Below, piece by piece: positions 6,201-8,358 of a stretch of DNA of 8,358 nucleotides. The stretch is from contig JAHJQU010000186.1 of assembly GCA_018819005.1 (NCBI GenBank), positions 1 to 8,358 of the forward strand, written 5' to 3'. The stretch comes from Pseudomonadota bacterium (GTDB taxonomy: Bacteria; Desulfobacterota; Desulfobacteria; Desulfobacterales; RPRI01). Both the position numbers and the translations under genes were made by a program. Below the pieces are notes generated by a model. It was not told the DNA's origin, ran no database searches, and saw only the letters and a list, made by a program, of their open reading frames with translations. Each line of letters begins with the position of its first letter. Position 1 is the stretch's first letter.

Positions 6201-7642
6201 GCGACACCGGCTATATCTTCCATTTTTATCCCGAGCGTCTCATATGCCGATTCTTCGAGAAATGAACCTGTGCCTGCCGAACAGGCTTCATTCATGGCAT
6301 AATCGGAAGGAACTGAATTTGTAATATATGTATATTTTGCGTCCTGCCCGCCTATTTCAAATATTGTATCAACCTTCGGATCAAAATAGACTGCCGCGGC
6401 GGCATGGGCGATGATTTCGTTTATTATGCCGTCCGTTAGCGCGTGAAGGCCCGCAATCTGGCGGCCAGAACCGCACACGCCCAGTCCTTCTATGGTTAAG
6501 CCTGAAAGCGACACCTTGTTTTCCAGAGCTTTTATTATAAATTCATAACACTTTCTTGAAGCGCCTACCGGATCACCATTTGTCCTGAGATAAACAGATT
6601 CAAGGATTGCATTATCCCTGTTCCTCAGAAGAACGGCCTTTGTTGTCGTCGAACCTACATCAAGGCCGAGCGTGCATATATCACCGGCCTCAACATCTCT
6701 TTTTGAAAGGCCCTTGAATTCCACCATATCTTTAAATTCTTTCAGGGGATAAAGCGTTTCAAAAGAAAGAGCCTCATTTTTAAACAGCGACTTTGTGCCG
6801 GGAAAAGAGAGTGTCTCATGTTCAAGCGCCCATAAGGCAGCGCCGAGAGCTTCAAAATAAGGAGCTTCCCCCGGAATAATAAGTCCCGGGATTTCCCTCC
6901 GCAGGTAATCGATCATCATCCTGTTTTGGGTAGTTCCCCCGGTGATCATGATATTTTCTCTTTTCACCTTTTTTAATAGCTCCAGGATCTTGTTTGCCAT
7001 CATTTTGCAAAGTCCTGAAGCCACCTTCGATTTGGGAACCCCCTTGTTGGTAGCATGGGTGCAATCCGATTTGCAGAATACCGAACAGCGGCCTGAAACA
7101 TTATGCGGTTCTTCCGCTGCCGCCCAGCAGGCCGCCTCTTCAATTGAAACATCCATTCTCCGGAGCTGCTGAAGGAAAAACTCGCCTGTTCCGGATGCGC
7201 ACTTGTTTCCTGTCAGGACATTAGATATTCTCCCGTCACGACTCAATACATAAACCATGAATGTTTCTCCTCCTGCAGAAACAATGGCCGGGGAGAAAAT
7301 GTCCGGGGATTTGACAAACCCGTAAGCGTATTCGACCGCTTCCGGTTCGGGGATGGCCGACAGATTTAACAGTTTGTGGAATCTGCGGCCGGTTGAGGCT
7401 ATCCTGTCAAATGAATTCCCTGTCTGTTCAAGGGCGGAAAGGAGGGTACGTCTCGGATCACCTTCATGAGAAAGAGTTAAAAAGCCTGTAATATGCGGGT
7501 TCAAAGGTATATCAGATGCTCCCGGATCTGTCCGTCGCTCCGCTTCGACCTGAACTGCAGAAACAGTTGACGCACCAAGGCAAAGCCCGAGTGATCTGAT
7601 CTTTTCCGTGCGGTATTTCTCCCTGCCGTACTGAATATTCAT
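3251..7642 (-). CDS. Tandem acyl-CoA dehydratase activase / DUF2229 / HgdB-like fusion protein
   Basis: This 1463-residue protein is from the 2-hydroxyacyl-CoA dehydratase/benzoyl-CoA reductase activator superfamily, in which ASKHA ATPases pass low-potential electrons to iron-sulfur partners. Its substrate is unknown. Numbered from the ATG at 7642, activase domain 1 (about 18-275) has GAST at 23-26 and cysteines 148 and 186, plus 190 and 194. Activase domain 2 (about 324-585) has an intact DVGSTTTK (328-335), EIGGQDAKY (429-437) and cysteines 454 and 494. A cysteine group follows (615, 622, 626, 644), then a DUF2229-like region (about 689-1000; Cys736, Cys779, NFSCGPDSF around Cys954, a LDNHTADAG stretch). 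The C-terminal part has C-x2-C (1092/1095), GPCRFGQY (Cys1130) and GPFGCMPNR (Cys1377/Cys1387). Domain 1 lacks the usual acidic residues of the nucleotide site. This start is preferred because AGGGA precedes it at suitable spacing. A GTG at 7687 and an ATG at 7651 are in frame, but the GTG lies inside a repeat element. Confidence 0.88.
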   Translation of the reverse strand: MNIQYGREKYRTEKIRSLGLCLGASTVSAVQVEAERRTDPGASDIPLNPHITGFLTLSHEGDPRRTLLSALEQTGNSFDRIASTGRRFHKLLNLSAIPEPEAVEYAYGFVKSPDIFSPAIVSAGGETFMVYVLSRDGRISNVLTGNKCASGTGEFFLQQLRRMDVSIEEAACWAAAEEPHNVSGRCSVFCKSDCTHATNKGVPKSKVASGLCKMMANKILELLKKVKRENIMITGGTTQNRMMIDYLRREIPGLIIPGEAPYFEALGAALWALEHETLSFPGTKSLFKNEALSFETLYPLKEFKDMVEFKGLSKRDVEAGDICTLGLDVGSTTTKAVLLRNRDNAILESVYLRTNGDPVGASRKCYEFIIKALENKVSLSGLTIEGLGVCGSGRQIAGLHALTDGIINEIIAHAAAAVYFDPKVDTIFEIGGQDAKYTYITNSVPSDYAMNEACSAGTGSFLEESAYETLGIKMEDIAGVALKGSKPPNFNDQCAAFIASDIKNAIHEGMKHEDIVAGLAYSICMNYSNRVKGNRPVGEKIFMQGGVCYNEAVPLAMAALVGKPIVVPPEPGLMGAFGAALVVKERIETGMMQKKRFDLKDLAGREVKYGKSFICRGVKSNCDRRCNIAVIELENKKYPFGGACNRYYNLRHNIESDADKLDSVNTRQKIVFGKYDPLSNRRTGIKPKGRIGINRSFLVNTYYPLYSNFFGELGFETVMPEVLSQEGIDHKGAPFCYPVEQAHGFFWSLISDGDAPEFIFLPHFKAVPATNGYLSSQVCPLVQGETFYLQTTFRKKLAEIEKKGTKILTPLLDLTKGIESAKEPLIETAISMGSARKPAEMAFIKAIEAQKKCFEAMKLSGREAATELEKDPDKFAVVIFARPYNGFVEEAHMGIPRKFASRGINVLPFDFLDFDNEDSKRHMYWGMGQSLLKAGKIVERHPQLFGAFITNFSCGPDSFLLGYFRDIMGKKPSLTLELDNHTADAGLETRIEAFIDIINSYRQLISEKKIVSRTKKFIPARVALDNGVAKVTTSSGRTLPVTDPSVTLLLPSMGRLATEAFAAVFRANGFNVVAHPPADKAVLKLGRANTSCKECLPLLLTTGTLLNYINNEKRNGEVLVYFMPTSSGPCRFGQYHIFMEDLVKRMGIPDVAMFSLTSENSYGGMGNNFHIRGWWGVVVSDVMEDIRSMLLTNALDRDSALDLFEKEWCLILSELEKGDFSSFGKKMKESAEKFEALPMKLPPDEVPMISLVGEIFVRRDSISRQYITERLADMGFATVCSPIAEWLYYCDYMVDKGLVDSEMAPLEKLSYVIKKSFMRKYEKSIKKILSQSGLVHAEPVNVKAIIKAAMPYISPNLAGEAVLTVGSAISEIAAKACGVIAIGPFGCMPNRISEAILSETMNREGKLAAKHNNRRLKNILSDFDSLPFLAIESDGSPFPQLITAKLDAFCLQARRLHSAMMRH

Positions 7643-7655
7643 ACAGTTCATCCCT

Positions 7656-7722
7656 GATGGCTCTGTAAAAAGTCCAAATATGCTCACTTAATGAGCTTGT
7701 TAGGGATTTTTACGAAGCCGTC
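7656..7722. mobile_element. Short MITE-like element with imperfect terminal inverted repeats
   Basis: The left end (7656-7675) reads GATGGCTCTGTAAAAAGTCC and the right end (7704-7722) is the inverted complement of GACGGCTTCGTAAAAATCC; the first 16 bases match at 13. The centre holds a perfect 5-bp hairpin, GCTCA (7682-7686) with TGAGC (7692-7696). The ends resemble those of the element at 1-139, and both carry the word AAGCTCATTA on the minus strand, so this looks like a shorter or decayed relative. It fills nearly all of the gap between the aminotransferase stop and the activase start and could fold as a hairpin in a joint transcript. Confidence 0.6.
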
Positions 7723-7727
7723 AACCT

Positions 7728-8358
7728 TCAGCTTTTCAGATCGTTTGCGCCCTGCAGAACTATATCGAAAAGCTCCTGTATATCTTTTTCATCGAGGCAG
7801 GAAAATGCTACTCTAAGATCGCTTTTCCCGACTGAAATCAGTCCCACACCATATTTATCGAGAAGGTGGAGCCTTAGCGTTTCGGCATCCAGATTTTTGA
7901 GCCTTAAGCACATAAAATAGCCGGAATTAAAAGGATAAACATCCCAGACCTTTTCGTATTTGGAATCCGAAAGAACTTCTTTTACCTTGATTGCCCTCTT
8001 CTTTAGTATCTCGAATTTTTCCTTTTTTTCATACGGATAGTTTTTATCCTTCATCGATTTTAAAACAACGGTCTGGCTCAAGTGGGAAGCATTTGAAATA
8101 TTTCCCCTGATGCATCCCGCTGTCTTTTTCTCAAGCGCATCGTACACAGGCAACGCATCTCCCTCTATTTTGCAACCGTAGGTGATAAAACCGACCCTTA
8201 ACCCCCACGCGAAGTTTTCCTTCGTGGCGCCGTCAACCTTGACGGCAAGCAGATTCGGAGATCTGTCACAGATAAGCGCAAAGACCGATTCTTTCAGAGT
8301 CTCTTCATCATAAAAGAGCCCGAAATATGAATCGTCACAGATAGTGATGACATTTGTT
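7728..8358 (-). CDS. Aminotransferase class I/II, PLP-dependent (C-terminal part, 5' end outside window)
   Basis: The frame stays open to the window edge, giving 209 C-terminal residues of a protein that would normally have about 400-430. It is a fold-type I PLP enzyme, transferring an amino group between an amino acid and a 2-oxo acid. Visible motifs are DDSY, with the Asp (codon 8334-8336) expected to hold the PLP pyridine nitrogen and the Tyr (8325-8327) its hydroxyl; DGATKENFAWGLRVGF, where the Lys (8220-8222) should form the internal aldimine; and LRVAFSCL near the C-terminus, whose Arg should bind the substrate carboxylate. The Lys context DGATK differs from the SxxK of typical aspartate aminotransferases. 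Substrate specificity cannot be read from this half. An in-frame TTG at 8153 is not a real start, because homology continues upstream through the PLP lysine. The activase-fusion gene follows in the same direction, and the two may be co-transcribed. Confidence 0.88.
   Translation of the reverse strand, partial: TNVITICDDSYFGLFYDEETLKESVFALICDRSPNLLAVKVDGATKENFAWGLRVGFITYGCKIEGDALPVYDALEKKTAGCIRGNISNASHLSQTVVLKSMKDKNYPYEKKEKFEILKKRAIKVKEVLSDSKYEKVWDVYPFNSGYFMCLRLKNLDAETLRLHLLDKYGVGLISVGKSDLRVAFSCLDEKDIQELFDIVLQGANDLKS

Noticed and set aside
7643..7687. Extending the activase-fusion gene to the GTG at 7687.
   Set aside because: The extra codons are largely encoded by the repeat element and no Shine-Dalgarno sequence precedes the GTG, while AGGGA lies at usable spacing before the ATG at 7642.

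Overview
The window looks like chromosomal sequence from an anaerobic, moderately AT-rich Desulfobacterota-type bacterium. That placement is inferred from a large activase/dehydratase fusion protein, a sigma-54 promoter, a GAF/HD-GYP response regulator, and MITE-like repeats ending in a GATGG..TCGTAAAAAGTC motif of a kind I associate with sulfate reducers. No marker gene fixes the taxonomy. All supported genes lie on the minus strand, so transcription runs from high to low coordinates.

From right to left: (1) 7728-8358 is the C-terminal half of a fold-type I PLP-dependent aminotransferase, entering from outside the window. (2) 7656-7722 is a short element with imperfect terminal inverted repeats that almost fills the gap to the next gene. 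(3) 3251-7642 encodes a protein of about 1463 residues with two BcrA/HgdC-type activase domains, a DUF2229-like domain and a C-terminal region related to 2-hydroxyacyl-CoA dehydratase components. Its first ATPase domain has lost key acidic residues but keeps the cluster-binding cysteines. (4) 2969-3250 holds a heptamer tandem repeat and a good sigma-70-type promoter. (5) 2645-2968 is an unrecognised 107-residue protein with an ideal Shine-Dalgarno sequence and its own terminator. (6) 1022-2527 is a REC-GAF-HD-GYP response regulator, probably a cyclic-di-GMP phosphodiesterase. (7) 701-1021 is a regulatory region with a consensus-matching sigma-54 promoter and a leader that can fold into a long hairpin able to compete with the Shine-Dalgarno sequence. 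(8) 68-700 is the 5' part of an NhaD-type Na+/H+ antiporter gene, cut by a MITE (1-139) that supplies 23 foreign codons and the stop.

The genes do not form one obvious pathway. The aminotransferase and activase-fusion genes are co-oriented with only the small repeat between them. The 107-residue gene and the response regulator are separated by a terminator. nhaD has its own promoter. The most interesting items are the nhaD leader (a candidate cation-responsive RNA switch, not confirmed), the sigma-54 promoter driving a broken antiporter gene, the two related MITE-like elements, and the asymmetric tandem activase protein.
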